Shown: positions 14,007 through 21,989, counted from the stretch's first letter. The stretch is 22,660 bases of DNA from Methylocystaceae bacterium (GCA_003152255.1 PLZT01000085.1:1-22660), one strand, 5' to 3'. The notes: generated from the sequence alone by a model not told the origin. A program made the numbers and translations.

Positions 14007-15029
14007 TTAGATCGTGCCGGACGCCAGCGCCTGCGGCATGGTGCAGACGTGCAGCGGGTAGCTGTAGACCTCGACGGACGCAAAGGAATCACGAACAGTA
14101 TCGACGACCATCCATGAATATCGTCCCTGGCCCGGCGTATTGACAAATTCGAAGCGCTCCGCCGGCGCGTAGGCAACTTGGAAAATTCCCGCGCCAGCCG
14201 GGAAAAACTTCACCTTGTTCGTCGGAACGGCGACAGTGGAATTGTCGTCCGTGCCACGGTAGTTGTGCCAAAGGATTCCACCGAAATCGTAGGTTTTCCA
14301 GGTGCGGCCAACAATACTGCGGAGTTGCGGGGCCTCAACGTTGAATTTGTAGGTGTCTCGCACCTCTTTTGACGTTGTGAAGGCGTCCCAAAAGGCGTCG
14401 CCACAGAGCGCATGGACCTCGACACCTGTCCCGCCGAGTCCCTTCAAGGATCGGATCATGGCGCGGATGATCGTATTGGATTGGGCGATGATAGCTCCCT
14501 CGGTCGCGGAAGAGCTAAAATTAAATACAATCTCGGCTCCAGGCGTCTGGCTGAACTCATCCCACCAATCGTATAGGACGCTCCCGTCAGCATCGACGAC
14601 AATGCCCTGAACGGCGCCGAGGCGCATGTTCTCTTCGGTGAGTTCGAAGTTCTTATTGATTTTCATTTGGCGGCGAGTGATCTCGATCGACAGGTCTTTG
14701 ACCGCCGCCTCTTGCCCGAATTCTCGAATCCCCTGCAATTCGTGCGCCCAAACCGTCGACGCCTCGAAAAGGCGAAATGTTTTGAAGCCGCGAACTTTTC
14801 GCTTGTCGCCGCCCTCGGTTGTGGGCGGTGCGCCACGCGGAGAGGTTTGGATAATTCTCTGCCCGAGGTCTCGCTCCTCAAGCCACACGCCTTCCGTGCG
14901 GATGGACTTTTTTTCAAAAAGACCCGGGATGGTTCCGAGGAAGCTTGGTGTGAATTCCTGCCGATCGATGGCATCAGTCAGAGAGCGAAACGAAAAGGCG
15001 TCGCCCAGGAAGACGTCTAGGATGGACAT
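14007..15029 (-). CDS. Major capsid protein (lambda gpE family)
   Basis: The 340-aa protein is the head shell subunit. It matches the lambda gpE family in length (341 in lambda) and in conserved segments: LTDAIDRQEFTPSFLGTIPG and the FEKKSIRTEGVWLEE stretch at the start, AVQGIVVDADGSVLYDWWDE and FNFSSSATEGAIIAQSNTI in the middle, GVEVHALCGDAFWDAFTTSK and TDDNSTVAVPTNKVKFFPAG after that, with FVNTPGQGRY toward the end. AAGGAAA lies upstream of ATG 15029 as a strong ribosome-binding site. The gene follows the decoration gene with a gap of about 134 nt that holds a strong terminator-like hairpin. No insertion or truncation is visible, in contrast to the decoration protein. Confidence 0.95.
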   Translation of the reverse strand: MSILDVFLGDAFSFRSLTDAIDRQEFTPSFLGTIPGLFEKKSIRTEGVWLEERDLGQRIIQTSPRGAPPTTEGGDKRKVRGFKTFRLFEASTVWAHELQGIREFGQEAAVKDLSIEITRRQMKINKNFELTEENMRLGAVQGIVVDADGSVLYDWWDEFSQTPGAEIVFNFSSSATEGAIIAQSNTIIRAMIRSLKGLGGTGVEVHALCGDAFWDAFTTSKEVRDTYKFNVEAPQLRSIVGRTWKTYDFGGILWHNYRGTDDNSTVAVPTNKVKFFPAGAGIFQVAYAPAERFEFVNTPGQGRYSWMVVDTVRDSFASVEVYSYPLHVCTMPQALASGTI

Positions 15030-15074
15030 TGATGTTTTCCTTCATGTTCCTTGGCGGCGACGCCTGGCGGAACG

Positions 15075-15104
15075 AAAAAGGGCCGCCCGAATGGACAGCC
15101 CTTT
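15075..15104 (-). terminator. Terminator-like hairpin upstream of the capsid gene
   Basis: On the minus strand the sequence reads AAAGGGCTGTCC-ATTC-GGGCGGCCCTTTTT. GGGCUGUCC pairs with GGGCGGCCC over nine base pairs (some G-U), with a 4-nt loop, flanked by AAA/TTT and a U-run. This has the form of an intrinsic terminator. It lies about 45 nt before the capsid start in the 134-nt gap after the decoration gene. A promoter downstream is not evident. It could limit transcription past the decoration gene, mark an RNA-processing point, or depend on antitermination. Confidence 0.75.
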
Positions 15105-15163
15105 GTGGTGGTTGAAACGAAAACGACGCCCGTGAAGGCTCCGCGCTTTAGATGGTCAGTAGA

Positions 15164-16108
15164 TCAGCGGAACTTGACGAGAGACGTGTTGAACGTAGCG
15201 ATAGCCGCCGCGATCTGTGCCGCCGTCGGCGAACCGCCGAACGTGATGTCGCTCAAACGCACCGTCGCGGCCGCATTGATAATAGCTATCTCCGCCGTCG
15301 TGCTCGCGCCCGTCGTTGCGCCATAGCCGGCGATGGCCGCTGGCGTATCTCCCGGCGTCCAGGCGACATATTCCTGATTGACGACAGTCACGTCGAACTC
15401 ATCGCCGACAATGAAATCGGGAGCGCCATCGGCAATCGTGAAGCCAAGCTGCGTCGAGAAGGCCGAGCCCACCGTCGCATTGGCGACGAAAACGCCCTTC
15501 GGGTCCGTGACCGAGAAAACGCCGCCGTTGCTGGGGACGACATTGGTCACGGTCATATCGAATTCGTCGCCGACGATGAAGTCCGTGCTGCCGTCCGCGA
15601 TGGTGAAGTTCGGGCCATGCGCCGAATTATAAGCGACGGCGACAGTTGCGATGCCGTCGACCGTGCCGTCCGGCTTGAACACCACAAAAGTGCCGGCATT
15701 CGTGGCGGCGACTTCGCAGACGACGCGCCAGGCGCCCGACACGGCATCGGAGTCGACGGTAAGCGAGCCGACCGTTCCATTGCCGGTATTGCCGCCGCTT
15801 TTCGCCGCCGAAGCGATCGATAGAGCGCCGCCGATGCAGACGACACGATAGATGCCTTGCTGCGACCCCGCGAGATAGGCGGGAGACGCCGGCGTCATGA
15901 GGCCCGCGCCGGTATTGCCGCCGGTCTTCGCGGCGTGCGAGACAGTCGTTGGCGTGGTCTTCAAAACCTGGCCGACGACAATCGTCTGACTGTTCCCGAT
16001 CACAGCCATATCGCGGGAAAGATAGCCGACGCCATCCGTATCATCGGAAATTAAGAAGGTGAACGGATGGAGAGCTTCGTTGAGTGTGATGCCTTGGGGA
16101 GTTCCCAT
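15164..16108 (-). CDS. Head decoration protein (lambda gpD-like) carrying an inserted module
   Basis: Residues 1-60 (GITLNEALHPFTFLISDD; GYLSRDMAVIGNSQTIVVGQ; VLKTTPTT) match the start of gpD-like decoration proteins, which stabilise the capsid from outside as trimers. Residues 245-314 (AWTPGDTPAAIAGYGATTGA; TAEIAIINAAATVRLSDITF; AAAIATFNTSLVKFR) match the end of that family. Residues 63-242 form a module inserted between, the same as in the tail sheath (113 of 180 identical by hand count). At 314 aa the protein is almost three times as long as lambda gpD (110 aa). ATG 16108 has GAGGT as ribosome-binding site 5 nt upstream. The order protease-decoration-capsid is that of lambda. Confidence 0.9.
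   Translation of the reverse strand: MGTPQGITLNEALHPFTFLISDDTDGVGYLSRDMAVIGNSQTIVVGQVLKTTPTTVSHAAKTGGNTGAGLMTPASPAYLAGSQQGIYRVVCIGGALSIASAAKSGGNTGNGTVGSLTVDSDAVSGAWRVVCEVAATNAGTFVVFKPDGTVDGIATVAVAYNSAHGPNFTIADGSTDFIVGDEFDMTVTNVVPSNGGVFSVTDPKGVFVANATVGSAFSTQLGFTIADGAPDFIVGDEFDVTVVNQEYVAWTPGDTPAAIAGYGATTGASTTAEIAIINAAATVRLSDITFGGSPTAAQIAAAIATFNTSLVKFR
15383..15922 (-). repeat. Shared surface module, decoration copy (residues 63-242)
   Basis: This segment encodes the second copy of the module found in the tail sheath (2168-2707). The alignment begins at GGNTGAG and ends at GDEFDVTV, running 180 residues without a gap. Both copies contain GIYR/E, one W-R-V-C segment, the ATN.GTFVV..PDGTVDG motif and two FTIADG..DF..GDEF units. 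Similar GTF..PDG...FTIADG repeats are known to me from decoration proteins of other proteobacterial phages; their fold is probably beta-sandwich-like, but that is inference. Confidence 0.9.
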
Positions 16109-16138
16109 GATTAACCTCGGTTGCGCCGGAGCGATTGA

Positions 16139-16594
16139 TTAACGACGGCCCGAGTTGCGGGCTTCCTCTTTGTTGACGACATCGACCGCGTTTTTCCAAA
16201 GCGAGGCGTTCGTCGTATTGCTCTTCTCACCTGTTTCGACGGGGAACTCGCCGAGAACCGTTGCGGCAGCGCGGGCGGCGACCGACGTGGTTTTCGGGAC
16301 GCCAGCAAGCGCGCCGACAGCCGCGTCGAGGCTCATGTCAGTATTGAGCGCGAAGTGCTGTGCGGTCGTCTCGCGGCCCTTGGCGTCGGCATGGCCGAGG
16401 ATGGCGACAATGCGCCCGCGCTCGGCTTTCGCGCCAGTCGCGAGCCCTTCCGCCAGTCCGGCCTTGTGGCCTTCGGCGACGCCAGCGGCCTTTCCTTCTT
16501 TAAACCCGGTCTCGCGGCCAACATTGTTGCCTTCGGTCACTCCGGCGTGTTGCCCTTCGGTGCGCGCGCGGTCCAAGTCAGTTTGATCAAACAT
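16139..16594 (-). CDS. Nested in-frame scaffold protein (lambda Nu3-like), internal start in the protease gene
   Basis: Within the protease gene, GGAG is followed after 7 nt by ATG 16594-16592, in frame. Reading from there gives 151 aa starting MFDQTDLDRARTEGQ. The product is helix-prone, charged, and rich in G/E repeats (TGFKEGKAAGVAEGHKAGLA), then ends in a C-terminal segment with NTTNASLWKNAVDVV. In lambda the scaffold Nu3 is made from an internal start in C in exactly this way. An earlier ATG at 16600 has the GGAG only 1 nt away, too close to use. Independent synthesis is inferred from this site; the scaffold part may also act only as the tail of the protease. Confidence 0.65.
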   Translation of the reverse strand: MFDQTDLDRARTEGQHAGVTEGNNVGRETGFKEGKAAGVAEGHKAGLAEGLATGAKAERGRIVAILGHADAKGRETTAQHFALNTDMSLDAAVGALAGVPKTTSVAARAAATVLGEFPVETGEKSNTTNASLWKNAVDVVNKEEARNSGRR

Positions 16595-17554
16595 CTTCAT
16601 GCTCCGATTGCTCGCGCGGCCTTTCGCCGACGAGGACAGGTTCCCGACAAGATCGGCAAACGATCCAATGTCGTCGACGAGGCCGGCCCCTTGCGCGGCA
16701 CGGCCGATATAGGTCCGCGCCTCGGTGGCGCGAGCCGCCTTCGCGGAAAGGCGTCTTCCACGCCCCGCCGCGACGGTATTCAAAAACTGGTCATAGAACG
16801 CATCGACCTCGGCCTGGAGGTCGGTACGGACTTCCTTCGACAACGGCTCGTATGGATTCCCATCGACCTTATGCGCGCCGGCATGGATGAATGTCGGCGT
16901 CACGCCAGCCCGGTCGATCGCGCGGGAATAGTCCGCGTGCATGAGGACGACGCCGATTGATCCCGCAAGGCCAGATTCGGTCGAGGTGATCGACTTCGCC
17001 CCGGAGGCCAACGCATAGGCCGCGCTCGCCGCCATCCCGTTGACGACCGCGTGAACCGGCTTCTCACCATTGACCTTGCGAATAAGCGCCGAAGTCTCCA
17101 TCGCGCCGACCGCCTCGCCGCCGGGGGACTCGATGTCGAGCACGATGGATTTGACTTTCGGATCACGAGCCGCGCTTTCGATTTGATGCGCGATGCCCTC
17201 ATAGCTCGTCATTCCAGACGATGCGCCGATGAATGCGCCCCGGTTCACAAGCGATCCGGTGATGGTGATGACAGCGACACCCTCCGGCGTGCGGCGGTAA
17301 GGCAACCGCGCTGGGCGCCCGTTAGCGTCAGTCTCCGTCGCATCGCCGACAAAGCGTGATGCGTCGGGGCGCCGCGCCATCGCTTGCGCGACCGCCTCCG
17401 CGACTTCCGGGTCATGTGCATTGACCATCGGCGCAATCGCGTCGACGCCAATGCGGCCAGCGAGCACTTCCGTCAGGATCGCCAGCTTGTCCGGCAAGAT
17501 CAGCAGCGGCCGGTTTATGACGCGATCAGCGATGTGGACGAGTAAATTCGACAT
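16139..17554 (-). CDS. Head maturation protease, S49 family (lambda gpC-like), with C-terminal scaffold
   Basis: The frame opens at TTG 17557, but ATG 17554 overlaps the preceding stop (TGATG) and is the likely start, giving 471 aa. Residues 90-300 form an S49/SppA-type serine protease: ITGSLVNRGAF, SIVLDIESPGGEAVGAME, then GMAASAAYALASGA with the catalytic Ser at about 177 (ATG numbering), LAGSIGVVLMH, and Lys at about 229 in HKVDGNPYEPLS as the general base. In lambda this enzyme is packed inside the procapsid. Residues 320-471 are Lys/Glu-rich with repeats of EG..AG..EG and match a scaffold domain. An internal start at 16594 would produce that part alone, as Nu3 is nested in lambda C. Confidence 0.92.
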   Translation of the reverse strand: MSNLLVHIADRVINRPLLILPDKLAILTEVLAGRIGVDAIAPMVNAHDPEVAEAVAQAMARRPDASRFVGDATETDANGRPARLPYRRTPEGVAVITITGSLVNRGAFIGASSGMTSYEGIAHQIESAARDPKVKSIVLDIESPGGEAVGAMETSALIRKVNGEKPVHAVVNGMAASAAYALASGAKSITSTESGLAGSIGVVLMHADYSRAIDRAGVTPTFIHAGAHKVDGNPYEPLSKEVRTDLQAEVDAFYDQFLNTVAAGRGRRLSAKAARATEARTYIGRAAQGAGLVDDIGSFADLVGNLSSSAKGRASNRSMKMFDQTDLDRARTEGQHAGVTEGNNVGRETGFKEGKAAGVAEGHKAGLAEGLATGAKAERGRIVAILGHADAKGRETTAQHFALNTDMSLDAAVGALAGVPKTTSVAARAAATVLGEFPVETGEKSNTTNASLWKNAVDVVNKEEARNSGRR

Positions 17555-17850
17555 CAAAACCGCCGATCATAATCGCGCCCCGGCCCGCGATACCGATAGC
17601 CTGCCCCTATGGCGAAACGGCGGTTTGGATCTGGCAGTCCTTGACACTTGGCGCATTCGCTTTGCGCCGAGCGCAGTTCCGATTGCAGCCGGTCGATGTC
17701 GACGCTCTGGAACCGCACGAGGTCTTCCGCGTCATATGTGCGCGTGCGGATTTCCGTCTCGCGGTTGCCGGAGAGCAGCGCGTAATATGCGATCTGGAGC
17801 GCTGCCGCGCGCGCGCAAGCATTGGTCCAATCAACGGGCGCGTCGGCCAT
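17554..17850 (-). CDS. gpW-like head completion protein
   Basis: This 98-aa protein matches the pattern of lambda gpW-type head-joining proteins: a helix (CARAAALQIAYYALLSGNRE), a beta-hairpin (EIRTRTYDAEDLVRFQ), a second helix (VDIDRLQSELRSAQ) and a positively charged C-terminus (GYRYRGPGRDYDRRF). gpW closes the portal after packaging so that the tail can bind. It is longer than lambda gpW (68 aa), mostly at the ends, and contains C-A-K-C near residue 66. It starts 2 nt after the portal stop and its own stop overlaps the protease ATG as TGATG. In lambda W precedes the portal gene; here it follows it. Confidence 0.82.
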   Translation of the reverse strand: MADAPVDWTNACARAAALQIAYYALLSGNRETEIRTRTYDAEDLVRFQSVDIDRLQSELRSAQSECAKCQGLPDPNRRFAIGAGYRYRGPGRDYDRRF

Positions 17851-17852
17851 CG

Positions 17853-19439
17853 TCAGTCCTTCGCCGTTGCATTGTCGGTTTTCGAGCCCTGTTTCATCGC
17901 GGGCGGCGCTATCACGGATGGATCGGGGAGTTTCAATTCCTTGCGCTTGTCGCGCTCACGGGCGAGTTGTTCCTGAACGTCCTCCCAATCGCTCCCGAGG
18001 TCGGCGCAGATACTCTCTTGCGTGACCACTCCGAGCCCGTAATAGGCTTCGGCGGCGCCGGCGGCTTTCACTTCGTCTGGAACGGGCTTCGGCGGTCCGC
18101 GCCAGTGAGCCGAGCATGCGGCGGCCCTATTGGCGATAAACCCTTCTACGCCGCCGGGGAACGGCGTGAGCCCCGCCTCGATATCTTCCTCCAGCCAGCA
18201 TTCGAACGCCGCCTGATAGAACGGCGCGGCGATATGCGAACGGCGCCAAAGTTGAATTGGCCAGTTCGTCGTCGTCGACATCTTGATCGACGAATAGGTC
18301 GCGCCGGTGTAATCGCCGGTCACGTCCTCGAATGTGAACCCGGCGCACGCCGCGATCTCGCGCAAAAGCCATCGCGAGAAGGGCTCGTAGTTGCTGTTTG
18401 GCGTCTCGCTGCGAAGGAATTTCAACTCCTCGTCGGGGAAGAGATGCGCGATGCGGCCCATGCCGCCGAGGTCGATGTTTGTCTTTTCGTGGAACGCGGC
18501 TTTCGCCTCCAATAGAGAGTCCAGCCCGCCGCCGAGCCCTTGCTCATCCGACGTGTCTAGTGCGTTCAAAATCTCCGCGCTCGGGGCCGACGATGTGATG
18601 GTCGCCGCGAATAGGGCCTGAAGGTTCGCGCTCGTCGCCGTGGCGTTGGCGAGATCGTCGAATTGCCGCAGCACTTGCAAGACGGACGCAAACGGAGACA
18701 TCCCGCGCATCTGTCCGACATCGCCGTCGAAGCAATGCACGATGACCGGACGATTGCCGGCGTCGCGCGCCGCAACCTCCAAAACCTGCCCGGTTTCCAG
18801 AATAGGCTGCGTCAGGCGTAACCGATAGCTGCGCGGCATCCCATTCTTATCGATCCGCACGCCTTGGAACAGATCGACACCGTTCGATTCCTGCGTCAGG
18901 CGCGGCGACGGAATGAGCATCAGCTTGGTCTTCGACTTCGACTCTGGCCGCGTGACCCATTTCGCCCAAGCAATATATTCGCCGGTCGCGAACCACGACC
19001 GCAACGCCGCCTTGGCGAGCTGATGAATGTCGCTCTTGCCGGAGGCATCGCATTCGAGCTTGGTCGACGCCCAAAGTTCCCAGCGCCGTTCGACATCGCG
19101 CGCCCAATCCGCCGACGCCTTTTGCGTCCAGCCGATTGCGGTATAATCCGGTTTCGCCGCCAACCGAAGGCCCGTCCCGATGACCGAGGCGCAGCCCTTA
19201 TTGACGACGCCGGCAACCCACCCGGAATTGTGGATCGTGTCGATCGTGCGGGCGGCGGCCCGCCAGTAAGCGGCGCGGACATCCTCGCGCGGATCGCGCA
19301 AAATCGGCTGCCACGACCGAAAGACCGAGGCCATCTCGCCGCGCATATATTGCGCCCCGGAGCGGCCCCGGCCGGGCGCTGGGGGCTTCTGGCCGGCGAA
19401 TGCGCCGAATAGACCGCGCATTGCAGAGCCAAAACCCAT
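17853..19439 (-). CDS. Portal protein (lambda gpB family)
   Basis: The frame opens at GTG 19448, but ATG 19439 has GGGG 8 nt upstream and is the better start, giving 528 aa. The protein matches the lambda portal family: an N-terminal region with SWQPILRDPREDVRAAYWRA and TIHNSGWVAGVVNKGCASVI, then WELWASTKLECDASGKSDIH, a middle part with GVDLFQGVRIDKNGMPRSYR and the VIVHCFDGDVGQMRGMSPFA segment, and a C-terminal clip region with CAGFTFEDVTGDYTGATYSS and WRRSHIAAPFYQAAFECWLE. The twelvefold ring forms the entry for DNA. The C-terminal tail is charged and flexible. It starts 14 nt after the terminase stop. Confidence 0.95.
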   Translation of the reverse strand: MGFGSAMRGLFGAFAGQKPPAPGRGRSGAQYMRGEMASVFRSWQPILRDPREDVRAAYWRAAARTIDTIHNSGWVAGVVNKGCASVIGTGLRLAAKPDYTAIGWTQKASADWARDVERRWELWASTKLECDASGKSDIHQLAKAALRSWFATGEYIAWAKWVTRPESKSKTKLMLIPSPRLTQESNGVDLFQGVRIDKNGMPRSYRLRLTQPILETGQVLEVAARDAGNRPVIVHCFDGDVGQMRGMSPFASVLQVLRQFDDLANATATSANLQALFAATITSSAPSAEILNALDTSDEQGLGGGLDSLLEAKAAFHEKTNIDLGGMGRIAHLFPDEELKFLRSETPNSNYEPFSRWLLREIAACAGFTFEDVTGDYTGATYSSIKMSTTTNWPIQLWRRSHIAAPFYQAAFECWLEEDIEAGLTPFPGGVEGFIANRAAACSAHWRGPPKPVPDEVKAAGAAEAYYGLGVVTQESICADLGSDWEDVQEQLARERDKRKELKLPDPSVIAPPAMKQGSKTDNATAKD

Positions 19440-19453
19440 GCGTCGCACCCCGG

Positions 19454-21580
19454 TTATCGATTCAATCTTGCGGCCAGTTCGGCGAAGCGGTTGCGCGACG
19501 GCGCGGTGGTCTGCTTCGCGGCGCGCGCGGCGTGGATCGCCGCAAGTCCGCCGAGCAGCTCATCACGTTCCGGCTCTGGCGCCTGGATGTAGACAGGTTG
19601 CGCTTCCACGATTGGCGCGGGTTTTGGAACAGGTATCGCTCGCGGCACATGCTCGCGCGCCGCCGCCGCGAACACCCGCGCCTTGGTCTCCGCCTGAGCC
19701 GCTTTCATGGAGTCGATTCCGAGCCGCCATGCCGCCGCCGCAGCCATCGCTTCGCAATCTAGGAAATGATTCTCACGATAGCGCGGAACCCATATCCAAC
19801 GCCCGGACGGCCCTTTGACGCGCGCCTCGGCGACAATCTGCTGGCAATAGTCGTCATCAGCCGCCGCATTCAGATGCAGCGCGCCGGGCGCGTCGCGGTC
19901 GAATGACAGCCGCTCGTGGACAACTGCCTTCCAGTGGTCGGCATCGAGCCGGAGCAGCTCCAGGCCAAATTTCTTTGTCTTGCCGTCCGCCGGTTGAACC
20001 TCAATCGCCGAAGCGATAAGCGGGCGCGCCATCGGCCCTGACGAGCCCTTGGTCGCGAAGACGAACCGCCGATGCTTGCGCGCGAACTCGTAAACGCGGT
20101 GAATCGGCAGGCTTTCTTTCTTGCCGGGGCGGAATCCGGAATCGACAAAGGCCAACTTGATAAGCCGGCCATCGATCGGCGACGTCAGCTTTTCCGAGAG
20201 CTTGTCCCAGATCTCTTGATTCTTGGTCGGCCCCCACAAATACCCGTGTTCGATCAGCCATGACGTGCCGTGCGCGCCGAATCCTCGGATGACGTAGGGC
20301 AGGCGGTTGCCTTGCACGTCGACGGCGGCGACCATGTAAACGACGCCTTCGGGGATACGCTTGGAATAAGTCTCGCGCCGCTTGGCGACATCCTGCCATT
20401 CCGGCACTTCGCCGCCGCCGGCGAGATAAAGCTCGCCGAACCCGGCATTGACCGCCGTTTGAATCTTATCCTGCTCGCCGGACGCCAACGCCACGAGGTA
20501 GCGCTCAGCCCGCTCGCCAATGGTCTTGAACGGCGAACAAAACCCGGAAATCCAAAATGAGAGCGTCGAGGTTTCCATCGGCGCGCCGGTGATCTTGCCG
20601 CCTTTGTCTATGACCTCACCCGGAGCCACGAAAGACCCGCGCGCGTTGCAGACCGCTTTGCTGTCTTCCCTGATCTCGGCGGCGCAGTTCGGGCATTCAA
20701 TCCACGAGCCAACCAATGCCGTGGCCGGCGTCGAGCCAGTCGGGTAGCGCAGAAGCTTCGATCTCGGGACGAAATATTCTCCGCACTCGGGACATGGCCA
20801 GCAGAAATGATGCCGAGTGCCCTGTTGCCAAAGCCGCCAGATCGGCGAGGAGACATCCTCCGCATCCCCGGCGCCCCAAAATTCCAGCCCGCTCGCCTCG
20901 TCCTTCACGATCTCGACCATCCCCATTGTCGGGGTTGAGGTGATGCCGCATTGGAAATCGGCATAGGTATCGCCGCGCGCCTCGACCAGAACGAGCGGAT
21001 CACCTTGACCACGCACGTTGCGCATCATCTCGTCGTATTCGTCGACAAGCGCGATGGCCGCCGCATCGGATTTCAGGGCGCCGGATGATCCGGCATGGGC
21101 GAGCCGAAGCCTGACGCCGGCGACGCGCTTCAGCGTCTTTTTCTGCTCCTTGCTTTCCAGGCCACCCATGACCTTAGCGCCAAGAGATTTCGACTGGCGG
21201 AACATCTCTTCGATGCGCGGTTCGAGCTGGTCGGTCAGAAATTCCTTGGTCGGGCCAACATAGAGGATTGGGACAGGGCGGTTGTCGAGCCGCTCGCCGA
21301 TGATATCGAGGATAGTCGCGGTCTTCCCGCTCTGCGCCGCCGTTACGCCGACCACGCGCCGGTATCGGCTGTCGCTAAAGGAGCGGGAGAATGCCGTCAT
21401 ATACGGCGTCAGGCTTGGATCGCGCGGCCCCGGCCAGCCTGTCTCTGGGCCGTAAATGATATTCTCGGCGGCCCACTCGTCAGGATTCTGTTTCTTCGTC
21501 CTCCAAAAGGATATCGCCATCCGCTTGTAGAGCCGCCATTGATTCTTCAAACTTGCGGCGGGCGCGATCAGAGGCGTCAT
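19454..21580 (-). CDS. Large terminase subunit (lambda gpA family)
   Basis: The 708-aa protein is the packaging motor. Residues 80-88 (TAAQSGKTA) are the deviant Walker A, residues 177-184 (ALVDEYDE) the Walker B with catalytic Glu, and residues 215-218 (STPT) a coupling motif. A zinc-binding-like cysteine set lies at 260, 263, 266 and 296, 299. The nuclease part contains Asp421 (AAVDVQGNRL), Asp480 (FVDSGFRPG) and Asp608 (NHFLDCEAM). This order matches lambda gpA and its relatives. The C-terminal 70 residues are Ala/Pro-rich and lie beyond the usual nuclease end. ATG 21580 lies 101 nt inside the small-subunit gene and has no good ribosome-binding site; ATG 21520 is an alternative. Coupled translation is likely. 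Confidence 0.96.
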   Translation of the reverse strand: MTPLIAPAASLKNQWRLYKRMAISFWRTKKQNPDEWAAENIIYGPETGWPGPRDPSLTPYMTAFSRSFSDSRYRRVVGVTAAQSGKTATILDIIGERLDNRPVPILYVGPTKEFLTDQLEPRIEEMFRQSKSLGAKVMGGLESKEQKKTLKRVAGVRLRLAHAGSSGALKSDAAAIALVDEYDEMMRNVRGQGDPLVLVEARGDTYADFQCGITSTPTMGMVEIVKDEASGLEFWGAGDAEDVSSPIWRLWQQGTRHHFCWPCPECGEYFVPRSKLLRYPTGSTPATALVGSWIECPNCAAEIREDSKAVCNARGSFVAPGEVIDKGGKITGAPMETSTLSFWISGFCSPFKTIGERAERYLVALASGEQDKIQTAVNAGFGELYLAGGGEVPEWQDVAKRRETYSKRIPEGVVYMVAAVDVQGNRLPYVIRGFGAHGTSWLIEHGYLWGPTKNQEIWDKLSEKLTSPIDGRLIKLAFVDSGFRPGKKESLPIHRVYEFARKHRRFVFATKGSSGPMARPLIASAIEVQPADGKTKKFGLELLRLDADHWKAVVHERLSFDRDAPGALHLNAAADDDYCQQIVAEARVKGPSGRWIWVPRYRENHFLDCEAMAAAAAWRLGIDSMKAAQAETKARVFAAAAREHVPRAIPVPKPAPIVEAQPVYIQAPEPERDELLGGLAAIHAARAAKQTTAPSRNRFAELAARLNR

Positions 21581-21977
21581 TTATCAGAGACTCAATCTTT
21601 TCCCGGACATCCTTGTCCCTAGATGTAGCGGCGGCGACGCCTGAAAATTCCGATCTGAGGCAACCAAAGGCGTTGGCGACAATTGCGTCCACCTTATCGG
21701 CCTCGATTAGGCGGCCCTCTTCCTTCGCTATGCGAAGCTCTATTTCCTTGGCCCGGGCCTGTTGGACCCGGCTCTGCGCCGATGTCTTGCTGGTGCGGCG
21801 CTCTTCGTCCTTCAGCCATTTGATGTAGCCCTGGACGGCGGCGGCGAGCGGGACCGACGCGCGCTCAATCCCCGTGATGTAGCCCTTACGCCCGAGGTCG
21901 CGAACCCATTGCTCCGTTAGCATCAGCAGCGCGGCAGCTTGCTTGATGGTGATTATGTCGGCCACCGGGTCAGTCAT
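21480..21977 (-). CDS. Small terminase subunit (Nu1-like)
   Basis: The frame opens at TTG 21989, but ATG 21977 gives a 165-aa protein that begins MTDPVADIITIKQAAALLM and has the start of a winged helix-turn-helix (TIKQAAALLMLTEQWVRDLG, residues 10-30) followed by GYITG, as in Nu1 and in other small terminase subunits. Residues 60-100 form a long charged helix (SRVQQARAKEIELRIAKEEG), typical of the oligomerisation segment. The C-terminus is acidic (DGDILLEDEETES), probably the contact to the large subunit. The gene overlaps the large-subunit gene by about 100 nt. It probably recognises the packaging site, which I cannot locate in this window. Upstream is a possible promoter overlapping the GTTAGACTAAC repeats. 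Confidence 0.88.
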   Translation of the reverse strand: MTDPVADIITIKQAAALLMLTEQWVRDLGRKGYITGIERASVPLAAAVQGYIKWLKDEERRTSKTSAQSRVQQARAKEIELRIAKEEGRLIEADKVDAIVANAFGCLRSEFSGVAAATSRDKDVREKIESLINDASDRARRKFEESMAALQADGDILLEDEETES

Positions 21978-21989
21978 GGAGCCCGTCAA

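Noticed and set aside
14003..14176. Upstream extension of the neck gene frame into the capsid gene
   Set aside because: The extra 58 residues are Arg/Ser-rich noise read out of frame inside the capsid gene. ATG 14002, 4 nt after the capsid stop, is the sensible start.
17421..18515. Plus-strand open frame of 364 codons opposite the portal, gpW-like and protease genes
   Set aside because: The sequence is Arg-rich and without motifs, and the minus strand codes for clear families over its whole length. Other long plus-strand frames (for example 6119-7030 and 7625-8347) are rejected for the same reason.
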